From Saprospiraceae bacterium (GTDB taxonomy: Bacteria; Bacteroidota; Bacteroidia; Chitinophagales; Saprospiraceae), in assembly GCA_016714445.1 (NCBI GenBank), contig JADJNF010000005.1, positions 62,001 through 126,000 on the forward strand: a stretch of DNA of 64,000 bases, in the 5' to 3' direction. The position numbers and the translations under genes are program-made. The notes beneath the pieces were generated by a model that made no database searches, was not told the origin of the DNA, and saw only the letters and a program-made list of their open reading frames with translations. Positions 53,721 through 63,283 of this stretch are shown piece by piece (within the stretch, counting starts at the first letter, position 1; each line of letters opens with the position of its first letter).

Positions 53721-56700
53721 CCATAAATAGACTCAACTATAATAAAGGAAATATATATTTTAATGGAAAGCTTAACGGACTAGGTGAAGGTATTTTTACC
53801 ACAAATAACATGTCTCGTATTTCAACGGAAGCTTACCTAGACAATTTTCCAGGAATGTCTAAAGTGGAGGTTGCTCAAATATTAGCTAATCCTAACACGG
53901 AAGTACTACGTCAAGATAACAGAGCCGCCATAGTAAAAACCCCTAACAAATCAATAATACTATTAAGTAAAAACGCAGATGTTACTTCCCCACTTCATGA
54001 AATGGCTCATGAGTTTGAATCGGTACTATCTGATTCAGAAAAGAAGACTATTCTAAAATGGGCAGGAACTAGGACTTGGAATACTGATACTTCCGAAGCA
54101 TTTGCTAAAGGGTTTGAAAAATACTTATATGAAGGAAAATCTCCTTCTCAAGAACTTAAAGCCATCTTCGAAAAATTTGCTAATTGGTTAAAAGATTTAT
54201 TAAGACAAGCTGACTTTGACGGCATACCTGATCTAAATGAAGATATGCGTAACATTTACGCAGCTATGTTAATCAATGAATCATCTAAACAAGGGTCAGC
54301 TGTAGAACCTAGGACTGCCGCAGATAATATGGCCGACATAGAATTATCTCAAGATGATTCTCAAAGAGAAGAGATACTGCAGAAAATGGCTGATGCTAAG
54401 TACAATGTACCTGCACAAGTCCTATATAATGTAAGACAAGCTAAATTCGATGCATTAGGTATTACAGTAGCTGATATTAAAAAAGCCCTTGGTCAAGAAA
54501 CTCCTGGGCAGGAGTCTGTAGCTGCTGAAGCAGAAGTACCTGTAGAACCTACAGCAGATAGAGAACAAGGAGCCTTAGAAGACAGATATCATGAGTTTGT
54601 TACCAAAGTACTAAGAAGTCCTAACGTATCCGAAGAAGTAAAAGAAGCCTTAAGAACTAATAGCCCTCTAAAGGATGTAGTTACTTTTGAAGAGCTCAGA
54701 TTTATGTCTGACAAGTTTATGGAAGGTATAGAAACTGTCGAGCAGATAAAGAAAGCTAGAGAAGTTATACTACATACTTTTGGCAAGGCTACTGGAACCT
54801 ATTTGTCTGGTTGGCAATTTATGGCTCTCACTAATTTACAACAATTAGCGGAGGCTATGAATCAGCCTAAACTTGCCGCTAAACTATTGGAAACTATAGG
54901 ATCTAAATCTGTAGAATTCGGTAGGTTAATAGCATCACTTAAAGCTGTAGAATCACAAGATTTAGCTATTACTATATTAAACTCTAAAATATTTGATAAA
55001 TATAATGAAAGGGACTATTATACAGGAAGGTCTCCTATTCAAGCCATGGAGAGTTTTATATCAGAAATACTCCCTGATGACCCTGACGTAGAAAGATACC
55101 TTAAAGTACTTGAAGCTAAAATAAACGCGGCTATATTTGATAATGCTAACAGCGGTAATATTGACTTATCCCAAAATGGCGACTACGATATAGAGAAGTT
55201 TATCAAAGCAGTACTCACCCCTAAGAAAAGTGGTAAGTCTACTGAAGACTTAGTAGCTCGCTCTTTGTTTGCTATGCGAAGAAGTAAAAATCCTTCTACT
55301 AAACCTGATAAAGAGGTATTAGACGAGTTAGCTAAAGATCTACGTAAAAAACAAGTTACTTTAGCGGAACTAGCTGAGGTTAAGGCGCTTATTGCCGCTC
55401 AGTCTATGAGCCGTAGTCCTGCTGAAATGGCTCAATTAGAAAATGCTGTAGAAGATACTATTGCCTATGTTACTGGTAAGTCTATAGGTCATGCTAAATT
55501 ACGTAAAGCTATACAAGATGCTTTAGGTATTTCTGATAATAGTAAACTTAAAGAAGCTATAGTAGAATTAGCTAGAGATAGGGTTAAAGGAGAAGATTTA
55601 GGGAAATCTCTTATTGAGCAGATAATAAATAGAACAGGAGTATCTCCTGAAACTGCTAAAAAGATAGAGGATGAAATAAGGGCTTCTTACAATGAAGTTC
55701 TTAGAGAAGCTGTAGATAAAAAAGTAAAAGAGGCTTCCGATAAGTTACTAAGACATGATATAGAAGCTCTAGAGAAAAAATTAGCTGAACTTAAGAAAGA
55801 TCCTAAATTAGATTTTGAGGCTAAAACAGTTGAACGCCTATTAGATGCTGCCATAGCTAGAAAAAACAAACACCTGGAGAAGGAGGGGGACCGAATCCTA
55901 AAGGCTATGTCTGCAATATCTCTAAGAACTGCTGAAGCTAAGGCGCAGGCTGACGCTATAGAGAAAATTAAGGCGGATACATCCAAAACTATTGTGCAGA
56001 AAAAGAAGGAAATTGATGCTATTAAGAAAGAACAAGAAAAGACTCGTAAAATTCTAAAAGAGCTTAAAGCTGAAGAGAAGATAGCTAAGGCAGAGGATAG
56101 TAAAAAACTTAATGAGGCTTACCTTAAAGAAAAAGCTACTCTAGAAATAGAGATTGCAGATATTAAGAGTGACCCTGTATTAAGTGATCCTGAAAAAGAA
56201 GTTCGTATTAGGGCTGTTAACAATAGGTTAGCTAAATTAGATAAGGCTATTACTAAGTTTAACGAGGCTCAGGAAACAGCTAAAGATAAAGCTCGCACAG
56301 AGTTAGTATGGCTTATAGATAAGAATAAGAGTCAGAAAAATCTCTTAGAAATATTTGCGCACGATTCCTTTACCGCTGACGATGTAATGGAACATTTCCA
56401 AAAGGCATACAAAGTAGTGCCTCCTTTAACAGCGAATGAACTAAGAGAGCTTAGAAGATTGTCCATGTTATATAAGACAGCTACTAGAGAGGTTGATAAA
56501 GCCGCAGCTTTCAGTAGGTTGGTGGAATATATGACGGACCGTATAGATAGGACAGGAGATAAAGGATTTTTAGCTGAGGTCTTTTTTGAGTATGCTTACA
56601 CTAATCTACTCTCTAGCGCTTACACAGCAATAAAAGCATTTACTATCGGTGTTAAGGAATTTTTAAGTACCATAGGGTTTGATATACTTTCTATTGCCCC

Positions 56701-59104
56701 TAGTATAATTTCAGGTAATCTAAAAAGTAATTTAATAAATGTAAAGGATGCTTGGAAAGCAGGTCTTGCAGGAACTAGAAGATCTGGACCTTCTTTGATC
56801 GAAGGACTTAAAACTGGAAATGTTGTGGGACAAGTAGATTCTACAGAGCTACATCGTTTATTGGGGGCAGGTCAGTTTTTATCTAGACAGTCTGTAAGGT
56901 ATACAAGTGGTACTTATACTCCTTCAAAATATAAGGCTTTAGACGCTTTAGCTATAGTGGGTTCTGTATTTTGGCGAGTTTTTTCTACTATGTCAAGACT
57001 TTTGGTCCTTGCTGATATGGCTACAAAAGCATTTACCATACCTTATTATCGAACTAGAGTAGCTTATTACCAATTGCTTAAGGACCCTACTTCAGTAGGA
57101 GCAGATCCTACGGATGTTAGCTTGTTGGCAAGTATAGACAGAAAATTAACTGATGTTACTTCCTTAGAAGAGGCTGTAGAAAACGATGCGGTCGAGTTAG
57201 GCTTAAATTTTGAAAGTAATTTCACAGTACCTACTAATGCTTCTGGAAATCCTATATCTGGAAAAGAGTACACAGCTTGGAGAAAAGGTCTATATGAGCA
57301 CGCAAAGAAATTAGGGTATCCTTTAGATGAAAATCTACAAAGGCTCACAGGGGCTGCCATGGCAAAGTGGAAAAAAGAAAGGTTGGTAAAGTTAGCTCCA
57401 GAATTCCTTACTGCAGGACTAGGTAAAATGGCAGATGATGCTGCCAAGAGTATGGCTCAGCAAGAAACTGCTACAGGTAATATATATGGAACTATGGGTA
57501 GTATCTTAAATCCTATCATAGATAAAAGACATGATAGAGAGACAGGATTTTTTCCTAAGTTTATATCATGGATAGCTTTACCTTTTGCTAGAGCTACTGG
57601 TATTATGATAAACTTATTATTAAAAAGTTTACCTACAGGAATATTACAGACTAAAAGAGAGGGGGACAGAACTAGCGGAAAACCTTGGGAATTAGGGCTT
57701 AGAAATGAGATGAGGGTAATGAAAAACGGTAAAGTAGATCTTGAGAAATCTCGCTCTATGACTCAATATGAGTTATCTCAAATGTATTTCAAAGCTTTTG
57801 CTCCTACTATAATGGCAGGATTAGCTGCTGCATACTTGTTCGATTTAGAACAATGTGAAGAAGAGGATCCAAGATTGTGTGTTAAGTTAGCTAATAGGGA
57901 TATACGTTTTACAGGAAGTACTAAAATACCGACAGCAAATGCTGAGTTTTATGGCGACGGATGGCAACCTAATAAAATACAGAAAAAAGTACCAGGAACT
58001 AATAAATGGGAAACTACAGTAGGCTACCAAGACTGGGCTATGGGTACATTGTTCTCTGCTTTAGGTAATTTATCTGATAAACTTAGATTAGACCCAGACA
58101 GACTAGATAAAAAAGACATATCAGGATCTATAGGAGCTGCTACTAAAGGAGCGGTAGATTACTTCATGAACTTTGGATTTGAGTCTGCCCTAAAAGTACC
58201 TGTAGATATTTACAATCTAGTTAGCCCTAGTTATGATGGCTCTAGTAGAACAGGTGACGCAGCTGCTTTAGCTATCTCTGATAGGTTGATAAGACCTATG
58301 ATACCAGGATCAGGCGCTTGGTCAGGTATACAACAGACTAAAGGAACTATAACAGGCAGTGGTCCTGGAGATTGGCGCTCTGGAGAGTTTGTTAAAAACA
58401 TAGTAGGAGATGGGGTACTTTCTCAAGCCGTAGATAAAGTAATGGCTAAGACTATTTTTGCTTACAAGTATGGAGCAGACTATGACGTATTAGGATACAA
58501 AGTAGAAACTTCTCCTAGGACGGTATTAGAGAAAATAGTAAGAACAGCTATTCACCAAGAACCTCCTCAACCTAAAGCTTGGGCTATATTAAATAAGTTC
58601 CCAGAATTAGAAGGTTCTATAACTTATTACAACCCTAAAGAGAAGACTGAGGAAGTTTTAGGAGATCGTAACTTCGAATTATTCTATAAGAATATTCCTA
58701 AAGAGTTACTTTATAAAACTCGTAAAGACGCTACTTTACTTAAAAGACAAATGATTGAGAAAGGTTACGAAGAGTTAAATGCTACCCCAACACCTCAGGA
58801 AGTTAGATCTGCTTTAGCTAGTATAAACAAAGCAGCTAACGAACATGCTTTTGTAGCTAATATAATAGCCAGCATACCTGCTTTAGCTAAGGAGAATCAG
58901 GATATTTTTAAGACAGAAAAAAAATCTTACCCATTACAAATATTTGATGACCGACAACTTTATACTAAGACAAAGTTAACAGATTATTTGGAAAGAGAGG
59001 GTAAGATTATAGATAATGGAAAGCTCCGTAAATCAGATGCTGTTTCAAGTGAAGCTTATAAAACATCTGAGGAAAAGAAAAAAATAATAAATAAAGGCCA
59101 CTAA
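52847..59104 (+). CDS. Giant polyvalent protein, second part
   Basis: The same frame continues from 52823 to 59104; the first possible restart is TTG 52847 (2085 residues), without a visible ribosome site. Residues 1-300 are LPxL solenoid repeats. A second zincin follows, with HEMAH at 384-388 and SEAFAKGFEKYL downstream. Residues about 560-1180 are long charged helices and coiled coil. Residues 1238-1700 contain hydrophobic helices (FFEYAYTNLLSSAYTAIKAF, IVGSVFWRVFSTMSRLLVLA) like the C-terminal domain (LPD38 type) of large polyvalent phage proteins. A further membrane-like helix follows at about 1650. With the first part it makes one 4992-codon gene. Confidence 0.65.
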   Translation: MGELKPNTNTLFSLPRLKSARYIRANANVQLDLPDILNIEEQLELYGGVVNTPNVRKINFLYVEDGEFMNSSITEISSIDVINSTVNMPNIKGSVSLIFVSDGQLFLPEVDSITGRLEINGSIVEFPNVITTKGELKVAHMGKLSLPKATTISGDLIINDSSNAEFPNVLSVDGDIIVSDYSGVSLPAATLVNGAIRVYEKSNADLSNVQKIYGNLVVGVDSEVSLLNVEYMEGNIDISPYCDVSLPNLRYFDGWDITMGRSSSLALPRVVSMKADLDLTVTSEVSLLSFSPINRLNYNKGNIYFNGKLNGLGEGIFTTNNMSRISTEAYLDNFPGMSKVEVAQILANPNTEVLRQDNRAAIVKTPNKSIILLSKNADVTSPLHEMAHEFESVLSDSEKKTILKWAGTRTWNTDTSEAFAKGFEKYLYEGKSPSQELKAIFEKFANWLKDLLRQADFDGIPDLNEDMRNIYAAMLINESSKQGSAVEPRTAADNMADIELSQDDSQREEILQKMADAKYNVPAQVLYNVRQAKFDALGITVADIKKALGQETPGQESVAAEAEVPVEPTADREQGALEDRYHEFVTKVLRSPNVSEEVKEALRTNSPLKDVVTFEELRFMSDKFMEGIETVEQIKKAREVILHTFGKATGTYLSGWQFMALTNLQQLAEAMNQPKLAAKLLETIGSKSVEFGRLIASLKAVESQDLAITILNSKIFDKYNERDYYTGRSPIQAMESFISEILPDDPDVERYLKVLEAKINAAIFDNANSGNIDLSQNGDYDIEKFIKAVLTPKKSGKSTEDLVARSLFAMRRSKNPSTKPDKEVLDELAKDLRKKQVTLAELAEVKALIAAQSMSRSPAEMAQLENAVEDTIAYVTGKSIGHAKLRKAIQDALGISDNSKLKEAIVELARDRVKGEDLGKSLIEQIINRTGVSPETAKKIEDEIRASYNEVLREAVDKKVKEASDKLLRHDIEALEKKLAELKKDPKLDFEAKTVERLLDAAIARKNKHLEKEGDRILKAMSAISLRTAEAKAQADAIEKIKADTSKTIVQKKKEIDAIKKEQEKTRKILKELKAEEKIAKAEDSKKLNEAYLKEKATLEIEIADIKSDPVLSDPEKEVRIRAVNNRLAKLDKAITKFNEAQETAKDKARTELVWLIDKNKSQKNLLEIFAHDSFTADDVMEHFQKAYKVVPPLTANELRELRRLSMLYKTATREVDKAAAFSRLVEYMTDRIDRTGDKGFLAEVFFEYAYTNLLSSAYTAIKAFTIGVKEFLSTIGFDILSIAPSIISGNLKSNLINVKDAWKAGLAGTRRSGPSLIEGLKTGNVVGQVDSTELHRLLGAGQFLSRQSVRYTSGTYTPSKYKALDALAIVGSVFWRVFSTMSRLLVLADMATKAFTIPYYRTRVAYYQLLKDPTSVGADPTDVSLLASIDRKLTDVTSLEEAVENDAVELGLNFESNFTVPTNASGNPISGKEYTAWRKGLYEHAKKLGYPLDENLQRLTGAAMAKWKKERLVKLAPEFLTAGLGKMADDAAKSMAQQETATGNIYGTMGSILNPIIDKRHDRETGFFPKFISWIALPFARATGIMINLLLKSLPTGILQTKREGDRTSGKPWELGLRNEMRVMKNGKVDLEKSRSMTQYELSQMYFKAFAPTIMAGLAAAYLFDLEQCEEEDPRLCVKLANRDIRFTGSTKIPTANAEFYGDGWQPNKIQKKVPGTNKWETTVGYQDWAMGTLFSALGNLSDKLRLDPDRLDKKDISGSIGAATKGAVDYFMNFGFESALKVPVDIYNLVSPSYDGSSRTGDAAALAISDRLIRPMIPGSGAWSGIQQTKGTITGSGPGDWRSGEFVKNIVGDGVLSQAVDKVMAKTIFAYKYGADYDVLGYKVETSPRTVLEKIVRTAIHQEPPQPKAWAILNKFPELEGSITYYNPKEKTEEVLGDRNFELFYKNIPKELLYKTRKDATLLKRQMIEKGYEELNATPTPQEVRSALASINKAANEHAFVANIIASIPALAKENQDIFKTEKKSYPLQIFDDRQLYTKTKLTDYLEREGKIIDNGKLRKSDAVSSEAYKTSEEKKKIINKGH

Positions 59105-59113
59105 ATATAAATT

Positions 59114-61471
59114 ATGCCCCCTAAAATAACCCATAGAGTAGATTGTATTGAAGGTATCATTACCATATTACTTGAAGGATTTCCAGACTCTAGGTATTAT
59201 CTAAATATATTCGGAGACGCTACTTTACTGTATTCAGGTAATGTACTTAACAATGGTTTTGCTGGGGCTTATGGGCCTATGTCTATAACTGGGCAGTATA
59301 TTATCTTAGTCTTATTAAACGATGCTGGCGAAATAGTATATAGTGAAAACTTTGAGAACCCTTGTAATACTATCTATTACGATTGTGGAAAAGGACTGTT
59401 TACTGGAGACGCTATAGAAGTTTACGTAGATGGGAAACTAGTATCAGGGACTGTGTATTTAGAAGATGGGGAATATGCTATAGAGGTTAGAAAAGGCTCT
59501 GAGATTTTAAGAGAAGTTGTCCGTGTGAAGTGTTGCGAATATTGGTCCCCAATGCCACATCTGAAAGTAAACATAGTAAAAAGAGAATGTAAACCTACTG
59601 ATGAAGAAGAATATCTTTTAGAAATTTGTGGATTATCTATTGGGGAAACTTATTATATAGTAGATGTTTATGGGATTGGTCGGTATATAACCGCTAATAG
59701 CACTTGTGAGTTTTTGACATTTTTTACACGTCGCGGAGATACATTATATTTTTGGATTGTTGATAATAGGTATTTTACATTACCCTACTTAAACAATACA
59801 GGACGTAATATATATTCTAATTGCGGAAGCACAAATACTATTACTACTAATAGCTGTGGGATAGATTGTGTTATTGACGAATACTTTTATTGTTTTTGTA
59901 CAGAAACTTATGTAGGTAAAGAGGGAGTCATCGGTGAGATATATATTAGATTAAAACTTCCAGGAAAATATAAGTTTAGAGTTACGCCAGACCCTATAAC
60001 AGGTTTTAATAGTGTTATATACCCTTTGGACGGAACTTTTCATACTACCCCTGATTTCATATTAATACCTATATTTAAAGATGGTATTTACAAGGTAGAG
60101 GTTATTAATGAATTTGGAGCTGTTTGTAGAGCGCTTGAATATATTGCTAATTGCGGCAATTTTTTCTACGATTGTGAGACTGGGCTACAAAGTGCTCCCG
60201 CTGAAATACTTGTAGGTTACGCGAATAAGTCTTTTATAACACCTACTATAGATAATAAAAACTTATTTTTTCCTCAGGTAGGCATTACTGGTTTTGTCTC
60301 CTGCAGTGGCTATTCGTTACCTATTACCCAAACAATAGGAGGCAATAGTATTTCCAAGAATATATGTAATGCCTGTTGTTGTGTGTACTTAGATGTACGT
60401 GAAACACGTTGTCGGGAAGGAGAAAATAACACAGCTTCTGCTTTTGTTGAAGTAGGATATAATCCAATATTACAACGTGGACTTTACCCAAAAACTTTGG
60501 AATTTGGGGGTTTTCCCAATGGTCCTATTATACTTAATGTAGATAGTAATAACACAAAACATTATTTATGGGTAGATTCTTTGGAAGAAGGGTCCTATGA
60601 GTTTTACGTAAGAGATTTAACTTACAATAGCATAAATTATGCAGATGTCAAATCTAATAATCCTCAGATAGAATTCATTAAAGATTGTGTAGTTACAAAG
60701 AAACTCGTAGTTAATTGCAGCCCTTGTGAATGTGGGGATACCTCTATGGGCATTGTACCCGCAGAGTTGATTAAGTGTTATGAGAATCATAATGGAACTC
60801 TAACTTTTGTTATAAAGTTCAACTTCAACATATGTCCAATAGCTGTAGGAAAAACATATGTAACAAATATACAATACAATGTTGGGGGGAAATTTAGAGG
60901 TGTCTTAGAATTTACTGAAGATTCTTTACAAGCTCAGATAGACAAAGGGAATGCAATCATTCACTTTCCTTTAGACATAGGATGCGATGATGCTAATGCA
61001 GTGCTTACAATAGATTCCCTAACGGTATCTGTAGATGGAGATTATTGCACTTACGGACCTTTCACTGTAACAGGAGGGCTATGTGAAGTATGCTCTGATG
61101 TGTGTAGCTGTTGTGATATAAGTAAAGTTTCCGCAGATAAGCGTTTGGAGTATAGTTGTGCGGAAGGAAGAAAACCTGGATACAGGCGTATTAGGGTATA
61201 TAATGAGGAAGCCTACGATATGTTATTTGATATAGTTAAACTACCAAATTGTAATGTAGCTTGTTGTAATAGTATTAATGACAGTAATGCATGCGATAAA
61301 GTAAAAGAGGGTAACATAGTTTGGTCTGATTTAGTGGCCGCCAAATCCATATTCTGTGTAGATCTACAAGACGATGGAAGTGACGGCACAGCTTGTTATA
61401 TAGTAAAATTTCAGAAAAGAACTGACCCTAACTGCACTAAATGCGTGGTGGCCAAATTGGTGTTTGACTAA
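59114..61471 (+). CDS. Cysteine-rich beta-domain virion protein
   Basis: A 785-residue protein of repeated Ig-like beta domains separated by cysteine clusters (NACCCVYLDVRETRC, CSPCECG, CSDVCSCC). This style matches the cysteine-rich series at 7780-21663 although it lies 40 kb away. The N-terminus (PPKITHRVDCIEGIITILLEGF) is one such domain. It is the last gene of the plus-strand block, 9 nt after the giant gene. It is probably a decoration, fibre or adhesin component. The end overlaps a small minus-strand gene. Confidence 0.5.
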   Translation: MPPKITHRVDCIEGIITILLEGFPDSRYYLNIFGDATLLYSGNVLNNGFAGAYGPMSITGQYIILVLLNDAGEIVYSENFENPCNTIYYDCGKGLFTGDAIEVYVDGKLVSGTVYLEDGEYAIEVRKGSEILREVVRVKCCEYWSPMPHLKVNIVKRECKPTDEEEYLLEICGLSIGETYYIVDVYGIGRYITANSTCEFLTFFTRRGDTLYFWIVDNRYFTLPYLNNTGRNIYSNCGSTNTITTNSCGIDCVIDEYFYCFCTETYVGKEGVIGEIYIRLKLPGKYKFRVTPDPITGFNSVIYPLDGTFHTTPDFILIPIFKDGIYKVEVINEFGAVCRALEYIANCGNFFYDCETGLQSAPAEILVGYANKSFITPTIDNKNLFFPQVGITGFVSCSGYSLPITQTIGGNSISKNICNACCCVYLDVRETRCREGENNTASAFVEVGYNPILQRGLYPKTLEFGGFPNGPIILNVDSNNTKHYLWVDSLEEGSYEFYVRDLTYNSINYADVKSNNPQIEFIKDCVVTKKLVVNCSPCECGDTSMGIVPAELIKCYENHNGTLTFVIKFNFNICPIAVGKTYVTNIQYNVGGKFRGVLEFTEDSLQAQIDKGNAIIHFPLDIGCDDANAVLTIDSLTVSVDGDYCTYGPFTVTGGLCEVCSDVCSCCDISKVSADKRLEYSCAEGRKPGYRRIRVYNEEAYDMLFDIVKLPNCNVACCNSINDSNACDKVKEGNIVWSDLVAAKSIFCVDLQDDGSDGTACYIVKFQKRTDPNCTKCVVAKLVFD

Positions 61472-61607
61472 CATTTTCCTGCGCTTCCTGCTGAGCTTTA
61501 ACCCATTTAGTGAATTGGGCTTTTCTTTCAGCTTTTATTCTAAGAATATTCTTTTTTCTATCAGCTGATTTTTCTTTGTGACCTTTACGATTTTTTGATT
61601 TAGGCAT
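61437..61607 (-). CDS. Small basic 56-residue protein
   Basis: ATG (61607-61605) to TAG (61439-61437) encodes MPKSKNRKGHKEKSADRKKN..., a very basic helical protein. It runs convergent to the large cysteine-rich gene and overlaps its last 35 bases. Short lysine-rich proteins of this type are common in Bacteroidota phages and may bind nucleic acid. The function is unknown. Confidence 0.55.
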   Translation of the reverse strand: MPKSKNRKGHKEKSADRKKNILRIKAERKAQFTKWVKAQQEAQENVSQTPIWPPRI

Positions 61608-61671
61608 AATTTTGATTTTTTTTATTTTACCGAGGCGTTGGTGCAGTGGCCTTGGGACTGTTTAGTTACGG

Positions 61672-61697
61672 AACCCCCTTTATTGGGGGTTTTTTAT
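61672..61697 (+). terminator. Bidirectional terminator between convergent blocks
   Basis: AACCCCC (61672-61678) pairs with GGGGGTT (61685-61691) over TTTATT, followed by a T run on the plus strand. It should stop plus-strand late transcription and lies at the 3' end of the minus-strand nucleotidase gene. Confidence 0.8.
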
Positions 61698-62582
61698 TTT
61701 ATCTAAAAGCTCTTTAATAGTATTACATCTGTAAATACCTACATTGTATTTAATATTATGAGGTCTACTCATAAGATAACATACAATACCATTACTTTGC
61801 ATTTCTACAAAATTGGTAATACTATCGTCAGCCATTACTATATCCCCTTTACTCTTGAGAATATCTACTTTACTACCTCCACTACCTACGTTGATTAACT
61901 CTGCTTTAGGGAAGTTATTCTGTTTTAACCAATTCTCTATTACATCATTAGAGCATGGTCTAGCTGTACAGTACCCCGCTATAGGATAGTCTATTTCTTC
62001 AGGAGAAATTAGAGGCGGGCAGGAAGCCCAAAACATAGCATCATTACTAATCCGATCAAAATTATCCCTAAAACGATAATCATTCCAATCAGTAGGATGA
62101 TGCTCAGGTAACCCCAAGTATTTTAAGAAATGAGTTTCAAAATCTACAATAACTCCATCTAAGTCTAACCATAGCTTTTTAATAGGGCTTTTAAACCATG
62201 CTTTTCTATTATCTCCTTCTGGATATATGCTTATGTATTCCTTAAGGAAGGCTGCATTTGTTAGGATATGATCTATATGTAGCTCACCACTATGGTTTTT
62301 GCAATACCCTTCTTTACATGTAGCACAATTAGGGTCATAATCTATATCCTCTCCTCTATCCCAAGCAGCTAGGTGCCTTTTTAGGGAAGCGTATACAGTT
62401 TTCCAAGGCATGCCGAGCCTCCAATTATCGTCTCCTTGGACTATGATATTACCTTCTTCATCTTTTATGGTGTATTTATCAGCCCCATAAGAAAGCACTC
62501 TTGCTATACCCTCTACAGCAGAGTTAGGTACTAAATCGTACCTTATTTTTCCTGTGTTAAATCTAAGTCCTTTATGTTCCAT
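61680..62582 (-). CDS. dATP/dGTP diphosphohydrolase-like domain fused to HAD nucleotidase
   Basis: A 300-residue two-domain protein. Residues 1-125 match the DUF5664/dATP-dGTP diphosphohydrolase pattern (GLRFNTGKIRYDLVP, SYGADKYT, DDNWRLGMPW, LKRHLAAWDRGED, ELHIDHILTNAAFL), a MazG-related helical fold. A CxxC...C...H insertion lies near 87-97. Residues 136-297 are a HAD domain: WLDLDGVIVDFE (nucleophile D140, acid D142), YCTARP (T206), a lysine near 238-243 and MADDS (D252, D253), as in 5'(3')-deoxyribonucleotidases. Together they could take a dNTP to dNMP and then to the nucleoside. Likely an early gene for nucleotide-pool control. Confidence 0.7.
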   Translation of the reverse strand: MEHKGLRFNTGKIRYDLVPNSAVEGIARVLSYGADKYTIKDEEGNIIVQGDDNWRLGMPWKTVYASLKRHLAAWDRGEDIDYDPNCATCKEGYCKNHSGELHIDHILTNAAFLKEYISIYPEGDNRKAWFKSPIKKLWLDLDGVIVDFETHFLKYLGLPEHHPTDWNDYRFRDNFDRISNDAMFWASCPPLISPEEIDYPIAGYCTARPCSNDVIENWLKQNNFPKAELINVGSGGSKVDILKSKGDIVMADDSITNFVEMQSNGIVCYLMSRPHNIKYNVGIYRCNTIKELLDKIKNPQ

Positions 62583-62610
62583 TTTAACTAATTATTTAAT
62601 ACTTGAAAGG

Positions 62611-62811
62611 TTATTCTTTTATAACAGCGTAAAGCTGTACAAGGTTTAAATCACCGCCCGTTCTATATTTACCCCATTTATCATCAAATTGACCACTATC
62701 AATCATACTGTAATCCTCTTCATCAATACGAAAAAATGGAAGTAATTTTTCTGGGATTACATACCAATGAAAGCTTTCATCTTGTACAACGCTTACTTTT
62801 TTACGTTTTGG
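62611..62811 (-). pseudogene. Start-less remnant of a small phage gene
   Basis: 66 codons open after TGA at 62814-62812, ending TAA at 62613-62611. They read KKVSVVQDESFHWYVIPEK and later DKWGKYRTGGDLNLVQLYAV, which look like genuine conserved protein. No ATG, GTG or TTG lies before the conserved part. The upstream end seems lost. Confidence 0.5.
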
Positions 62812-62831
62812 TCAAGTTGTGGCTTTACTTT

Positions 62832-62924
62832 TTAATCTTGAAAATTACCTATTTCGACATCCTTCCAATATGTTTTTCCAGTTGATAAGTTAGTGTACAT
62901 TTGCTGCAACCTTCCAGGTCCTAC
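62832..62924 (-). pseudogene. Gene fragment in the decayed stretch
   Basis: An open piece reading VGPGRLQQMYTNLSTGKTYW and on to GNFQD before TAA. The only ATG leaves 22 residues. The sequence looks protein-like but lacks a proper start. Confidence 0.35.
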
Positions 62925-63028
62925 CTATGGGTATTTATTCTTAATCTACAAGTCGCCTCATATATTCCGGTTTCGTAATTAAAACTTAATGTTTCCTTAT
63001 CTCTTGCTTTCTGATCTCTTTCGTCCAT
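62921..63028 (-). pseudogene. Short leading fragment, frame broken
   Basis: ATG at 63028 gives 35 residues (MDERDQKARDKETLSFNYET...) ending TAG at 62923-62921. The next fragment continues at once in another frame, so one base change may have split a single gene. It could also be a real micro-gene. Confidence 0.35.
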
Positions 63029-63061
63029 TGTTTTATTATTAGTTATTGATATTTATACATT

Positions 63062-63268
63062 CTACCAACAGTATTTCCATCGTGACCATTCATCGTCAGT
63101 AACATCATCTTCCATCACACAGTAATTTTCAAATATACTTTCTCTATGTTCATAAAGCATATCAGATAGTCTTTCAAGACAATCATTCCAATAAACAGTG
63201 CATCCTTTTTGTTTGAGCATATCTATTGCATCACTTCTTCTTACATTAAATGTACTTTCAATTCCCAT
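63062..63268 (-). CDS. Small acidic hypothetical protein
   Basis: A 68-residue protein, mostly helical, ending in DDEWSRWKYCW. It lies with early-type minus-strand genes, 15 nt after the next upstream one. No family is recognised. Confidence 0.45.
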   Translation of the reverse strand: MGIESTFNVRRSDAIDMLKQKGCTVYWNDCLERLSDMLYEHRESIFENYCVMEDDVTDDEWSRWKYCW

Positions 63269-63283
63269 TTTAACTAATTTATA

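Larger units (their letters stand above)
62583..63061 (-). other. Stretch with only decayed coding fragments
   Basis: Apart from the three minus-strand fragments listed, I see no intact gene, RNA gene, promoter match or terminator in this 479-bp interval on either strand. Confidence 0.5.

Noticed and set aside
44126..59104. General TGA-to-Trp recoding of the late genes
   Set aside because: TGA ends other plausible genes at 28880, 30679 and 39078, with overlaps typical of real stops, and no other late gene carries an internal TGA.
61625..61680. tRNA-like look of the stretch before the bidirectional terminator (GCGTTGGTGCAGTGG)
   Set aside because: Only a D-arm-like piece is present. There is no anticodon arm, no TTCRA loop and no matching acceptor stem.
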